From positions 25,543 through 89,542 of the forward strand of contig NZ_LIQQ01000027.1 of assembly GCF_001418565.1 (NCBI RefSeq): 64,000 nucleotides of DNA. Reading direction: 5' to 3'. The notes beneath the pieces are model-generated. The model was not told the origin of the DNA. It worked only from the letters and a program-made list of their open reading frames with translations, and ran no database searches. The first letter of the stretch is position 1. Every line of letters starts with the position of its first letter. The DNA comes from Streptomyces graminilatus (lineage in GTDB: Bacteria > Actinomycetota > Actinomycetes > Streptomycetales > Streptomycetaceae). The translations under genes and the position numbers were made by a program. Of this stretch, positions 1-9,138 are shown piece after piece.

Positions 1-1
1 G

Positions 2-361
2 AAGTCAATCCGGGATGGCGTCCTTTTCGAAACGGACGTCGGCTTCATGCTGCAAGAGATCCAACACGGCGGTAAATACCGGGAGTTGGCCGCATATCAC
101 GCAGCGAAGATTGCCGCTGAAATCATCAAGGCAGCTCCCCGAGGCCCTCACAAGTTCACCGACGAATACTCGATCAAGAAAAATATCCACGCCAACGTGG
201 AGAAGAACGTATCCGGCTGGATCGGTTACGTGACGATTGAGGAAAATCCCAAGGCTCGACACGCCATGCTGCAAGAGCGCGGATATCGCACTCGTGACGG
301 CAAACGCCATGCAGGCCGCTTTTACATAAAGGGCGTACTGGAGAGGCAGCGTATTGAATGA
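2..361 (+). CDS. HK97 gp10-like neck protein, 5' end outside window
   Basis: The frame is open from base 2 to the stop at 359-361, so these are the last 119 codons of a gene that starts left of the window. The protein is small and basic, with the segments APRGPHKFTDEYSIKKNI and RGYRTRDGKRHAGRFYIKG near its end. Together with its place just before a second small neck gene and the major tail gene, this fits an HK97 gp10-type head-tail joining protein. In siphoviruses these sit in the neck and contact the tail tube. The stop overlaps the next start (AATGA), so the two are translationally coupled. The family call is by resemblance and gene order. Confidence 0.55.
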   Translation, partial: KSIRDGVLFETDVGFMLQEIQHGGKYRELAAYHAAKIAAEIIKAAPRGPHKFTDEYSIKKNIHANVEKNVSGWIGYVTIEENPKARHAMLQERGYRTRDGKRHAGRFYIKGVLERQRIE

Positions 362-744
362 AGGTTGACCCGATACCCGTGGTCGTCGACTACCTGAGGA
401 ATTGCCCAGGTATTCCGGCCGACGCACCTACAGGCACGATGGTCGGCCGAGAGCCCGGCGACACCACCCTCTACATCTTGCACAGCGGCGGATATCGCGT
501 GGTCCGCGACGCGATGGACAAGGCCGAAATCTGGTACGACGCCTACCACAAGGACCGCGCCTCAGCCGCCGGCCTGGCATACCTGACCCGTGAATTTCTC
601 CTTGAGGATCTACCCGGCAAGGTGATCAACGGTGTCCAGATTCTCGACGTAATGGAAGTCTCCTCACCTCGATACATCCCCGACGAAACCTCTCTTGAGG
701 ACGTGTACGGGGGCGAGGTCTGCATTTTCTACGTCGAATCCTGA
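358..744 (+). CDS. Neck or tail-terminator protein of siphovirus type
   Basis: 128 residues, starting at the ATG that overlaps the preceding stop. No catalytic motif is visible. The fold pattern (N-terminal helix VVVDYLRNC, then alternating strands such as TLYILHSGGYRVVRD and GEVCIFYVES) and the position between a gp10-like gene and the major tail gene match the tail-terminator / minor neck slot, whose product caps the tail tube and joins it to the head. Two hairpins follow immediately, so the neck gene cluster probably ends here. The assignment depends on synteny. Confidence 0.5.
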   Translation: MKVDPIPVVVDYLRNCPGIPADAPTGTMVGREPGDTTLYILHSGGYRVVRDAMDKAEIWYDAYHKDRASAAGLAYLTREFLLEDLPGKVINGVQILDVMEVSSPRYIPDETSLEDVYGGEVCIFYVES

Positions 745-752
745 CAACCCCA

Positions 753-798
753 CCGAGCTTAATTGCTCGGCCTGACGGCCCCTACGGGGGCCGTTTTT
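753..798 (+). terminator. Tandem hairpins after the neck genes
   Basis: Two hairpins lie between the neck genes and the major tail gene. CCGAGC-TTAATT-GCTCGG is at 753-770. A GC stem ACGGCCCC/GGGGCCGT at 775-794 runs into TTTTT. The second is a standard intrinsic terminator for rightward transcription and probably sets the high relative level of tail-tube message. Confidence 0.7.
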
Positions 799-823
799 GT
801 TTTCCCCTCTTCAAGGAGCATGC

Positions 824-1408
824 ATGGCCAATGACGCATCCAAAATTCGGTTCGCGCCAAATGGCGCCCTGTTCGTCGCGCCGGCCCCGACTGGTGGCGG
901 CGGTACTACCCTCCCGACCACCGTCGGCGACGGGGGCACGACCGCCCCGTCCGGCTATAAGAGCTTCGGCTACGTCAACGAGAGCGGCGTCACCATCACG
1001 CCGCAGATCAACACGGACCCCGTGAACGTCTGGCAGGCCGCGGTACCGGTCCTCTACAACGTCAAGGACGCCTCGTTCAGCATCAAGGCAACCTTCTCCG
1101 AGGTCTCGAAGATCACCACAGAGGCGTTCTTCGGCGCCACCTGGGTCCAGCAGGGCACGGCCGAACTCTGGAAGCTGGACCTCTCCAGCTCCCCCGAGCT
1201 GACCGAACTGTCGGTCGTCGTCGACTGGCAGGACAAGGGCAGGAACTACCGCTGCGTGATCCCGCGCGCCATGGTCTCGGATCGAGGCGCGATCACCCTC
1301 CAGCGGACCGCGAACCAGGAGTTCGAGCTGACCTTTGAGGCGCTGGATCACCAGGGCGCCTTGGGCTACATGCTCACCGACGACTCCAACGTGGACGACG
1401 GTTCCTGA
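824..1408 (+). CDS. Major tail tube protein
   Basis: 194 residues. The ATG at 824 follows AAGGAGC. The start at 824 (MANDASKIRFAPNGALFVAP) is the usual opening of actinophage tail tube subunits: a strand with a Gly/Thr-rich loop, then GYVNESGVTITP. The rest is beta-rich with a conserved-looking core (SFSIKATFSEVSKITTEAFF) and ends without an Ig-like extension. It should polymerise as hexameric rings around the tape measure. It sits directly before the tail chaperones and tape measure, which is the invariant siphovirus order. Confidence 0.8.
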   Translation: MANDASKIRFAPNGALFVAPAPTGGGGTTLPTTVGDGGTTAPSGYKSFGYVNESGVTITPQINTDPVNVWQAAVPVLYNVKDASFSIKATFSEVSKITTEAFFGATWVQQGTAELWKLDLSSSPELTELSVVVDWQDKGRNYRCVIPRAMVSDRGAITLQRTANQEFELTFEALDHQGALGYMLTDDSNVDDGS

Positions 1409-1432
1409 TCCTCACCCCTGCCGGTGAGGGCC
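1409..1432. terminator. Hairpin after the major tail gene
   Basis: CCTCACC-CCTGCC-GGTGAGG lies a few bases downstream of the major tail stop. There is no strong T-run, so it may only attenuate the rightward transcript, or help to end the leftward small gene that follows it. Confidence 0.4.
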
Positions 1433-1452
1433 CAGCTCTAGCGACTGAGTCC

Positions 1453-1728
1453 TCACCGCGTGTCGAATTCAGAGCCCCACCTTTTAGCCTGATTGTTCAT
1501 GGAACTTTGGTTTTCGTGTGTCGCGGAAGGGCCGTAGCGCATTCTCTGCGCTACCTCTTCGTCACTCGCCGCTTGCTCCCGAAGTCGCCTGATATCCCTT
1601 TCTTCCCACTCAGATGGCTTTTCCCCTCGCCGCCGTTTGGCATCTAGCGCTTCCTGCCGACGATCGGCCAATTCGCGATTCTTCTGGGCCATCTCCTCTA
1701 TCGACCTTGGGTCGTTGTAGTTCGTCAT
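1453..1728 (-). CDS. Small reverse-strand gene inside the tail operon (moron-like)
   Basis: 91 residues, highly charged and helical (MTNYNDPRSIEEMAQKNREL at the start, then Arg/Glu-rich), transcribed against the surrounding late genes. It has a convincing ribosome binding site (AAGGGAG, 7 bases before ATG), and the gap it occupies is otherwise about 480 bp without a late gene. A single reversed gene between major tail and chaperone genes is the usual layout of a moron, an independently expressed cargo gene. No family recognised; it could be expressed from the prophage. Confidence 0.55.
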   Translation of the reverse strand: MTNYNDPRSIEEMAQKNRELADRRQEALDAKRRRGEKPSEWEERDIRRLREQAASDEEVAQRMRYGPSATHENQSSMNNQAKRWGSEFDTR

Positions 1729-1894
1729 GCCGTCTCCCTTCCGATTCGGGGCGGCACGCCTTAGTCGCTCAGGCGCTCTACATCCAGTATCTGCCTCCGT
1801 TGGCGTAGATGCAAATGATCACCCCTCTGCCGGAGAGGGCTAAATATCCGGCCTCTCTCACCCTCAACCCCCTTTATTTTCATTGGAGTTACCT

Positions 1895-2149
1895 ATGTCT
1901 GCTGAGAACGTGGCCGCTGCCGAGTCCGAGGCCACCGAGGAGCCTCGCGTGATCGAGCACAAGGGCGCTGAGTACACCATTCCCGCTCCGCTCGACTTCC
2001 CCCTCGAAGTCGTCTACGCGGAGAACGAAGTGGAAATCGTGCGCCTGATCCTGGGCGAGGTCCAGTGGCCCAAGTACCTGGCCACCAAGCCGTCCATCCG
2101 TGACTTCCAGGAGTTCTCTGAGAAGGTCAACGGTACGCCGGGAAACTGA
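1895..2149 (+). CDS. Tail assembly chaperone, gpG-like
   Basis: 84 residues. The ATG at 1895 follows GGAG. Short acidic protein (N-terminal SAENVAAAESEATEEPRVIE) with the strand VIEHKGAEYTIPAP typical of actinophage tail chaperones. It lies just upstream of the tape measure gene. The last sense codons are CCG GGA AAC before TGA, which form a slippery heptamer (see 2140-2146), so part of the ribosomes should make a longer gpG-T fusion. The chaperone coats the tape measure during tail assembly and is absent from the finished virion. Confidence 0.8.
   Translation: MSAENVAAAESEATEEPRVIEHKGAEYTIPAPLDFPLEVVYAENEVEIVRLILGEVQWPKYLATKPSIRDFQEFSEKVNGTPGN
2140..2146 (+). promoter_or_regulatory. -1 programmed frameshift site GGGAAAC
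   Basis: The zero frame reads CCG GGA AAC TGA, so the heptamer is G GGA AAC in the canonical X XXY YYZ phase. After slipping back one base the ribosome reads CTG ATG TTG GCC, exactly the frame of the next gene. Lambda G-T uses GGGAAAG at the equivalent point. The stop directly after the heptamer is also typical. Confidence 0.8.
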
Positions 2150-2559
2150 TGTTGGCCGTCCGAACTGTGCGGGAGCATCCCGAAGAACTTGAAGCCGATC
2201 TACTTGAGTTCTTCGGGATCGATCTCCTCGACCTGTGGCGTGGACGGCTCTCTCTCCGGCGTATCGCGGTACTCGTGAAGTCACTCGGGCGCCGGCATGG
2301 CCGGTCCAGCCTTGCGGCCGTTCTAGACGAGTCCGCCGAATGGGCCGCCTCTGACTATCTGCTCGCGCGTATCTCTGACGCGCTGGAGATGAGCAACTTC
2401 CTGTTCTTGAAGGCAAATTCCGAGGACAGTAGCTCGCTCACTCCGCCTGACCCAATTCACCGGCCCGGTGTCGAGTACGAAGACACCGAAGAGCCGGAAT
2501 TCGACTACTCCTCCGGTGAGGAGGTTGCGGGCTTCTTCGCCCAAATGAGCAAGCTCTAG
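2149..2559 (+). CDS. Tail assembly chaperone extension, gpT-like
   Basis: The open frame is 136 residues from an ATG that overlaps the gpG stop. As a gpT-type extension it is more likely produced by -1 frameshifting from 2146. Helical, rich in Leu/Arg, with DFFGIDL-like and DLWRGRLSLRRI segments typical of this family in actinophages, ending in an acidic tail before the tape measure start. Independent initiation at 2149 is also possible. Its role is to link gpG-coated tape measure to tube subunits. Confidence 0.75.
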   Translation: MLAVRTVREHPEELEADLLEFFGIDLLDLWRGRLSLRRIAVLVKSLGRRHGRSSLAAVLDESAEWAASDYLLARISDALEMSNFLFLKANSEDSSSLTPPDPIHRPGVEYEDTEEPEFDYSSGEEVAGFFAQMSKL

Positions 2560-2567
2560 GGGGCGAG

Positions 2568-5500
2568 ATGACCACGACACCGCAGGGCATCAAGGTCGGC
2601 AACGCGTACATCGAGATCAACCCTCAGATGGACCAGGACCAACTTGCCCGGCAACTCGCCAAGTTCGAGGAAGCCGTAAGGGTCACCTACAAGCGGCAGT
2701 CGGACGTCACGAAGGCGTACGCCCGCCTTCAGGTCCAGCTCGAAGAGTGGGTCACGAAGAAGTACGGGGCCCAGGCAAAGGCGCGCCTGGCCATCATCGC
2801 CGACGGCATCAAGGCACGAAAGAAGCTCTCGCAGACCGAGTCCGCCGTTCTCCTCCAGGCCCTCGCCGAGGTCGAGAAGGCCGAGCTTGCGAGTGAGAAG
2901 CGCAAGACGGCCGCCAAGGAAGCTGCGGCACGGCGCAAGGAGCGGATAGCCCTGGCCGCCCGTGATCTTGAGATCAAGTACGGGCAGGACGTTGCCAACG
3001 CCTTCACGGCCCAGATCGCCACCATGCAGGCCGGAAAGAAGAAGCTCACCCTCACCCAGATCGCCGAGACGAAGCGCTGGGCTGAGCTGGAACAGGCCGA
3101 GATCCGCAAGGTTGCTGCTGCCCAGCGTCAGGCCCAGCAGGCGGCCATTCGAGGTGCTCAGGTCGAGGCGACCGAGAAGACGGCCGCGGCCAAGAAGGCT
3201 CAGCTCGCCTCCACTCGGACATTCGAGCAGGTGAAGAGTCAGCTCCTTCAGCAGATGCAGTTGGAGAAGATGCGGGAACGCGCCCGTCTCGAAGGCGAGT
3301 TGGCGATTCAGTCCGCCTCCGGTCGGACCGCCGCATTGCAACTGGCCAGTGCTCGTTCGGGCCTTGCTCAGCTCTCCACCCTCACGAGGCGAAGCACCGC
3401 CACCGTGGCGTCTGACTTCAAGAAGGTCGGCACTCGAATAGAGAACGTCGGAACGAACGCCTCTGAGCTGGGGCGAACGCTCATGACGGGTGTCGTCACG
3501 CCGATGGCCGCCGCTGGCACTGCGCTGACCGTCTGGGGCCTCAAGGCGGCCGACAACTTCCAGAACACCCAGACGTCGCTGAAGAACATGGGACTGGCGT
3601 TGAAGGACGCCAACGACCTCATGAACAACCTGACGACGTACGGCCTTCACACGCCGTACTCGATCGGCGACATGCTCACGTACGGCACGCGGATCGCCCG
3701 TGCGGCCGGCGCCCACAACAAGGACTTCACCAGCGCCGATCCGACCCGTCAGGCCAGGGGCTCCGCCGAGGTCTCTCACGAAGCGCAGAGCATTGTTCAG
3801 ATGATCGGTGACCTCGCAGCGCGAGGTGGTATCACCGACTCGTCCATGGTCCAGCGCGGCTACTACGCGATGGAAAAGCTGATGGATGCCGACCGCGTCT
3901 CGCTGCGCGACATGAAGCAGCTTGAGTACGCGATCAACATGCCGGTGCAGGAACTTGCTCAGCTCCTGGGCTTCAAGGACGGGCAGTACACCCAAAAGGA
4001 AGTAGACAAGTTCAGGGGCGTCAACCCTGGGTTCCAGGCGAAGGCCGGCGACGTCTTCCCGGCCTCCGGTCAGATGCTGCGCGTCATGGCCAACGCCAAG
4101 ACCACGGGCGGTGTGCGCGGTCAGGACATGGTCAAGAACCTGCTGGCCTACTGGAACGGCGACAAGGCGGTACCCGGCGGCAAGCCGGACAAGAGCATTA
4201 AGGGCTCCGCCGAGCTGCTCGGTACAGCGACGTTCGGTAGCCGCATCTCGAACATGAAGGAAGCCAGCCAGCAGGGCCTTCGCAAGATGTTCCAGTCCTT
4301 CAACCCGAAGACGGGTGAGCTGGAGTACACGGGCCTCGGCCAGGCGATCATGGGCAAGCGCGTCCAGGTCAAGGGCAAGGACGGCACAGTCCGGAACGAG
4401 TGGCGTGGGGGTCTGCTCAACAAGGTCGCCGGCATCGGCTCCGACCTCATGGGCGAGAACGGCAACGGCGCTGTCCCTCAGATCATGAAGGGCACCGTCG
4501 AGGGCCTGTCCACAGCCGTTGACTGGATCAAGGAGTTCGCTGACGAGCTGGAGAAGCACCCCGAAGTCGTCGAGGCAGTCAAGGAGTTCGGCAAGCTCGC
4601 TGCTGTCGTAGCTCCGCTGGCTCTCGCCTTCGGTGCCACGGCGAAGATTTTCGGCAAGCTGATCAAGCTCTTCTCTCCGCTGGTCTCCCTGGGCAAGGGC
4701 GTCGTCTCAGGTCTGGTCGGTGGCGGCAAGATCGTGGGCCAGGTGGCGCGAGGCGTCCAGTCGGCATCTCAGGGAAACGGCTTCCTCAACGGCTACCGTG
4801 CCCAGCGCGGTGTCTACAACAACGGTGACACCCGGAGCCTCGGCCAGCGGACCGTAGATCGCGTTCGAGGCAGGAACAGCCAAGAGGAAACGCTTCGCCT
4901 CAACATCTCTCAGTACGACGAGCAGATGAAGAAGGCCAAGCAGGCGGCCGACCAGCTGAAGCGCAAGATCGCTGAACTCAACCGACAGGACCTGTCGAAG
5001 CTCGCGAAGGAAGCGGCTGGCAAGGACACCAGCGTCCAGGCCGCCGCGGCGAAGGCCGAGAAGGCAACTGGCAAGGCTGCAAGGGCAGTTCGCAACCTGA
5101 ACAACGAGAAGCTGAAGGCCCTGAAGGACCAGGTCACCGGCAGCGTCTCCAGGGCCAACGCCCTCACCTCTGCTACAGGCAAGGCGACTTCAGCGGCCAA
5201 GACGCTGAACGGCAAGAGCCTGAAGAGCCTGAAGGGCCAGTTCAAGGACGTCGAGGACGCAGCAGACAAGGCGTACAAGAAGGCGTCGACCCTCACGGGT
5301 GAGGTCAAGACGCTCAACGGCAAGACGCTGGGGAGTGTCACGAAGGAGGTCAACCACCTCAAGGATGCTCTGTCGAAGACCAACGACAAGGCGGTTGCCC
5401 TCAACCTCGCGCTCGACAACGTCGACAACCACAAGGGCGGCAGTAGCAAGAAGCCCAAGAACCCCAAGAAGCACGCCAAGGGTGGCGTCATGCCGGGCTA

Positions 5501-8120
5501 CGCGCCCGGCGTCGACAACATCCCGGCCGTCCTGTCTCCGGGTGAGGCGGTTCTTCGTCCCGAGGTCACTCATGCTCTCGGCCCTGAACGAATCAATTTC
5601 TGGAACAGCATGGCCGTCAGAGGCAAGCTGACCAGGAAGTTCGCCAAGGGTGGTGTCGTCGGGAAGCTCGGCCTGGACAAGCTGATCGACCTCATGAAGT
5701 TCCGGGATCTCAGCCCGGACATCCTCTCGTCGTTCGCGACGATGCGGATGGACAGCACCTCGAAGTCAATCGGCGGGACCGCGCAAGAGGGCGTCGTCGG
5801 ATCTGGTACCAACGCCTCGAAGTTCGTCGGCACGGACCTGTCAGAGAAGTTCACCGGAATCTTCGACTTCGTCACGAAGGATTCGTGGAAATTCCTGAAG
5901 AAGATGCCCAGCGGCATCGGTCAGATCGTCGGAATTCTCGGTGGTGCCCTCGCCCCGATCAGCGGCCAGTATTTCTGGGATGACGTGTGGAAGGGGCGTG
6001 GAAACGTCCTCGAAAGAGGAACAGACTTCCTCGACGACATGTTCTCGATGAAGACACTGAAGGGATTCGTCGAAAATCTTTTCGGGGGCGTCTGGGACTC
6101 AGTAAAGAGCATTTGGGACGTCGGCTCTGATCTGGTCACTGATCCGGTCGGGACTGTCTCAGGAGCCGTGGGGGGTGTCTGGGATCTTGTCTCCGCCGAG
6201 TACGGCGGCATGGTCGACATGGTCAAGGGCCTCAGAGAGATCGTAAACAGCCCACTCGACTACGCCAGTCAAGTCCTATCAGATACCTACTCGACCGCCA
6301 AGGAAGCCCTTCCCAACACGGAAGGGCTTTTTGATTTCTCGGGCTCCGGACTGTCCTCGAAGAAGCCGGACATCTCTGCCTTGGTCGACGGACAGATGAG
6401 TACACCCGCCCCTACCGGGGACGCTGTGACTCGCTGGACGCCTCAGGTCAAGAGAGCCCTTGCCCAGCTCGGGCTTCCCCAGTCGTACGCGAACCTGGTA
6501 CTTCACCGCATTCAGGTGGAGTCGGGCGGCAACCCCAAGGCCATCAACAATTGGGACAGCAACGCCAAGGCCGGTTACCCGAGCCAGGGCCTGATGCAGA
6601 CGATTCCTCAGACGTTCGCGGCCTATGCCGGCCCCTACGCGTCGCGGGGCATCACCGACCCCATGGCCAGCATCTATGCCGGCCTCAACTACGCCATGCA
6701 CCGCTACGGCGCCAACTGGTCCAAGGCCCTGTCAGGGACGAAGGGTTACGCCTCGGGCACCAGCGGCGCCGAACGTGGTTGGGCGTGGGTCGGCGAGGAG
6801 GGTCCGGAACTCGTACGGTTCAGCGGCGGTGAGACCGTCCTGAACAACCGGGACAGCATGCTCGCCACGGTCAAGGTGCTCAAGGGCTACGCCTCCGGTA
6901 CCGGGGCCAAGCGCACCACGGGTGTTGCTGCTGACGCCGAGAAGGGCGTGTCCTCGCTCAACTCTGCGGTGAAGAAGCTCTACGAGATCATCACGCAGGC
7001 GTTCACCTCGGGCCGTATCGGCTCGGGCACTGCGAACCCCCTGAACAAGTGGCTGGACAAGGAGAACAAGCAGCTCCAGACGCTCGTGCAGCAGCGCGCG
7101 GACCTGGCGCCGAAGCTGAAGGACGCGAACACCAAGCTGGCCGCGGTCAAGAGGGACGAAGCCGAAATGGCATCGTCGATCTCGGGCCAGGCCAAGGAAC
7201 AACGCTCGCTGGTCGGCGTCTTCAACTCGGATGGTGTCTCCGTCTCTTCGGCTCTCAGCGGGCTCAAGTCCCGTCTGGCGAACATCAAGACGTTCCAGGC
7301 CAACGTCAGTGCGCTGGTGAAGCGAGGCTTCTCGAAGTTCATCATTTCCGATATCGCCCAGGCTGGCCCCGAAGAGGGCGGCGCCATGGCGAAGGAACTG
7401 CTGAACGCGACGTCCGTTCAGGTCGGTGACCTGAACAAGACGTACGCGGCCATCGGTACTGCCTCGGATTCCCTCGGGAAGTCCGTTGCGGGCTCGTACT
7501 ACTCCGCTGGGAAGAAGGCCGCTCACAGCCTTGTCGATGGCCTGACCGCCAAGGACAACAAGCTGAAGAAGCAGATCGAGGGCCTGGCGGACGAGATCAC
7601 GAAGACCCTCAAGAAGAAGCTGCACTTCAACTCGAAGACTCCAGTTTCCTCGGGTCTGGCATCTCTGCTCACCTGGCTCACTGGGGAATCGCAGGCTGTC
7701 AAGGGCGGCGGGTCCACCAGCAAGAAGAAGACGACCAGGGTTACTACGACCTATTCGACAGATTCCAAGGGCCGAAAGGTGACGACTGTTACCACCACAG
7801 TCACTGATCCGACAAAGGGAACCACGACCACCACGACCGAAAGGACTGTGGGCGGTAAGACCACGAAGACTAAAAAGGTGAGCAAGGTGAAGGGCTACTA
7901 CACCGGTACCCTCTCAGCTTCTCCCGGAATGGCTCTCGTGGGCGAAAGAGGTCCTGAGTTGGTCAATTTCAATGGCGGTGAACGAGTCCATAACGCCCGG
8001 CAGACGGCAGAAATGATGGGCCCTCGCTACGAGATCCACATTCACGAAGCCAAGTCTGAGAACACTACTCAGGCGGTCCTTCGGGCGATGAAGTACGCAG
8101 AGGTGATGGCCGCCATGTAA
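2568..8120 (+). CDS. Tape measure protein with lytic transglycosylase domain
   Basis: 1850 residues. Residues 1-280 are Lys/Ala/Glu-rich coiled coil. Hydrophobic segments lie near 300-325, 682-708 and 1113-1136; a second coiled-coil stretch spans about 775-970. Residues about 1286-1391 form an SLT-type transglycosylase: the catalytic-type Glu1318 is in HRIQVESGGNP, followed by GLMQTIPQTF and a YGANW motif. Two copies of the GERGPELV/GGE tape-measure motif occur near 1409 and 1791, flanking further coiled coil and a Thr/Lys-rich linker (about 1715-1775). At this length it sets a tail of very roughly 270 nm, using the usual 0.15 nm per residue. The SLT domain should open peptidoglycan during DNA entry. 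Codon use in the segment around 5,700-6,330 is more AT-ending than elsewhere. Confidence 0.93.
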   Translation: MTTTPQGIKVGNAYIEINPQMDQDQLARQLAKFEEAVRVTYKRQSDVTKAYARLQVQLEEWVTKKYGAQAKARLAIIADGIKARKKLSQTESAVLLQALAEVEKAELASEKRKTAAKEAAARRKERIALAARDLEIKYGQDVANAFTAQIATMQAGKKKLTLTQIAETKRWAELEQAEIRKVAAAQRQAQQAAIRGAQVEATEKTAAAKKAQLASTRTFEQVKSQLLQQMQLEKMRERARLEGELAIQSASGRTAALQLASARSGLAQLSTLTRRSTATVASDFKKVGTRIENVGTNASELGRTLMTGVVTPMAAAGTALTVWGLKAADNFQNTQTSLKNMGLALKDANDLMNNLTTYGLHTPYSIGDMLTYGTRIARAAGAHNKDFTSADPTRQARGSAEVSHEAQSIVQMIGDLAARGGITDSSMVQRGYYAMEKLMDADRVSLRDMKQLEYAINMPVQELAQLLGFKDGQYTQKEVDKFRGVNPGFQAKAGDVFPASGQMLRVMANAKTTGGVRGQDMVKNLLAYWNGDKAVPGGKPDKSIKGSAELLGTATFGSRISNMKEASQQGLRKMFQSFNPKTGELEYTGLGQAIMGKRVQVKGKDGTVRNEWRGGLLNKVAGIGSDLMGENGNGAVPQIMKGTVEGLSTAVDWIKEFADELEKHPEVVEAVKEFGKLAAVVAPLALAFGATAKIFGKLIKLFSPLVSLGKGVVSGLVGGGKIVGQVARGVQSASQGNGFLNGYRAQRGVYNNGDTRSLGQRTVDRVRGRNSQEETLRLNISQYDEQMKKAKQAADQLKRKIAELNRQDLSKLAKEAAGKDTSVQAAAAKAEKATGKAARAVRNLNNEKLKALKDQVTGSVSRANALTSATGKATSAAKTLNGKSLKSLKGQFKDVEDAADKAYKKASTLTGEVKTLNGKTLGSVTKEVNHLKDALSKTNDKAVALNLALDNVDNHKGGSSKKPKNPKKHAKGGVMPGYAPGVDNIPAVLSPGEAVLRPEVTHALGPERINFWNSMAVRGKLTRKFAKGGVVGKLGLDKLIDLMKFRDLSPDILSSFATMRMDSTSKSIGGTAQEGVVGSGTNASKFVGTDLSEKFTGIFDFVTKDSWKFLKKMPSGIGQIVGILGGALAPISGQYFWDDVWKGRGNVLERGTDFLDDMFSMKTLKGFVENLFGGVWDSVKSIWDVGSDLVTDPVGTVSGAVGGVWDLVSAEYGGMVDMVKGLREIVNSPLDYASQVLSDTYSTAKEALPNTEGLFDFSGSGLSSKKPDISALVDGQMSTPAPTGDAVTRWTPQVKRALAQLGLPQSYANLVLHRIQVESGGNPKAINNWDSNAKAGYPSQGLMQTIPQTFAAYAGPYASRGITDPMASIYAGLNYAMHRYGANWSKALSGTKGYASGTSGAERGWAWVGEEGPELVRFSGGETVLNNRDSMLATVKVLKGYASGTGAKRTTGVAADAEKGVSSLNSAVKKLYEIITQAFTSGRIGSGTANPLNKWLDKENKQLQTLVQQRADLAPKLKDANTKLAAVKRDEAEMASSISGQAKEQRSLVGVFNSDGVSVSSALSGLKSRLANIKTFQANVSALVKRGFSKFIISDIAQAGPEEGGAMAKELLNATSVQVGDLNKTYAAIGTASDSLGKSVAGSYYSAGKKAAHSLVDGLTAKDNKLKKQIEGLADEITKTLKKKLHFNSKTPVSSGLASLLTWLTGESQAVKGGGSTSKKKTTRVTTTYSTDSKGRKVTTVTTTVTDPTKGTTTTTTERTVGGKTTKTKKVSKVKGYYTGTLSASPGMALVGERGPELVNFNGGERVHNARQTAEMMGPRYEIHIHEAKSENTTQAVLRAMKYAEVMAAM

Positions 8121-8136
8121 TCGACAGGAGTACTAA

Positions 8137-9126
8137 ATGCCGATTCCCGCAAGGCCACTAGTTCCGGTAAACGGGGCATTCGCACGAAATCCGAGTGTCC
8201 CAGTTCCGGAGGACTGGCAGAACACCTATGTGTCGATCAAGGGAGCCAACGGTCAGGGGGAGGAAATCCCCCTGACCGGCTTCCTGTCCGCCTCGTGGCC
8301 GGCCATCATGCTCCAGCCCGGGGCCACCGGCCTCGATATGCCTCCCTTTGAGCTGCACACCGACGACTCCCCGAACCTCGATGGCTCGATGTTTCGAGGA
8401 GCCAGGGCGGCAACCAGGCAGATCCTCTTGCCGCTCTTCGTCTACGGCATCGACCGCAAGACACTGCGCTCGTTCAAGCGCAAGCTGGCAAATGCACTGA
8501 ATCCCAAGCTCGGGTACTGCGTGCTGACCTTCGTCGAGTCTGACGGAGTTTCTCGACACCTTCAGTGCTACTACGCAGGCGGCATGGAGGGTAACGAGTC
8601 CGTAGACTCCGCTGGTTTCCGATGGATCTCGTACGGAATCCAGTTGAATGCCGTCGACCCGTGGTTCTACGGGGACAAGGAATTCTCTGACCGTTGGGCC
8701 TTCGGGGCTCCTCAGGCATTCCTCGGCAACCCTTTCTTCCCACTCACGCTCGGACATTCAACCGTCACGGCAGGGACCATACAGCTAACCAATCCCGGCG
8801 ACATCGAAGCCTGGCCGATTTGGACTCTCACCGGCCCTCTGAAGAGTTTCGAGTTCACCGGACCCGACGGTACAAGTTGGGGAATTCCCGCCCGGCTGAG
8901 CGGGGTGGATGCCCTTTTGAGTCATCGGACGCTCACCGTGGACTGCCGCCCCGGATACAAGACCGTAAAGGACGACGAGGGAACGAATTATTTCTCCCTA
9001 CTGTCACCCAACCCGTCTCTCTGGTCGGTGCCCCCTGGCAAATCGACCGTTCAAGCCGATCTCGTCGCAGGCAGCGGAACGCCGTCCGTATCAGTTTCCC
9101 TTATTCCTCGCTACACGAGCTACTGA
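8137..9126 (+). CDS. Distal tail protein (Dit-like)
   Basis: 329 residues, 16 bases after the tape measure. The order (tape measure, then a protein of this size) and the recognisable Dit-type core identify the hub protein that closes the tail tube and carries the tip: TRQILLPLFVYGIDRKTLRS, then VESDGVSRHLQCYYAGGMEG and LNAVDPWFYGD. The C-terminal half is beta-rich (TIQLTNPGDIEAWPIWTLTG), a galectin- or OB-like add-on common in actinophage Dit proteins. Confidence 0.8.
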   Translation: MPIPARPLVPVNGAFARNPSVPVPEDWQNTYVSIKGANGQGEEIPLTGFLSASWPAIMLQPGATGLDMPPFELHTDDSPNLDGSMFRGARAATRQILLPLFVYGIDRKTLRSFKRKLANALNPKLGYCVLTFVESDGVSRHLQCYYAGGMEGNESVDSAGFRWISYGIQLNAVDPWFYGDKEFSDRWAFGAPQAFLGNPFFPLTLGHSTVTAGTIQLTNPGDIEAWPIWTLTGPLKSFEFTGPDGTSWGIPARLSGVDALLSHRTLTVDCRPGYKTVKDDEGTNYFSLLSPNPSLWSVPPGKSTVQADLVAGSGTPSVSVSLIPRYTSY

Positions 9127-9138
9127 CATGAGGTATTC

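Noticed and set aside
2556..4559. 667-codon frame antisense to the tape measure gene
   Set aside because: High GC creates long antisense frames. The composition is Leu/Arg/Gly/Val-rich without domain pattern, and the plus-strand gene is certain.
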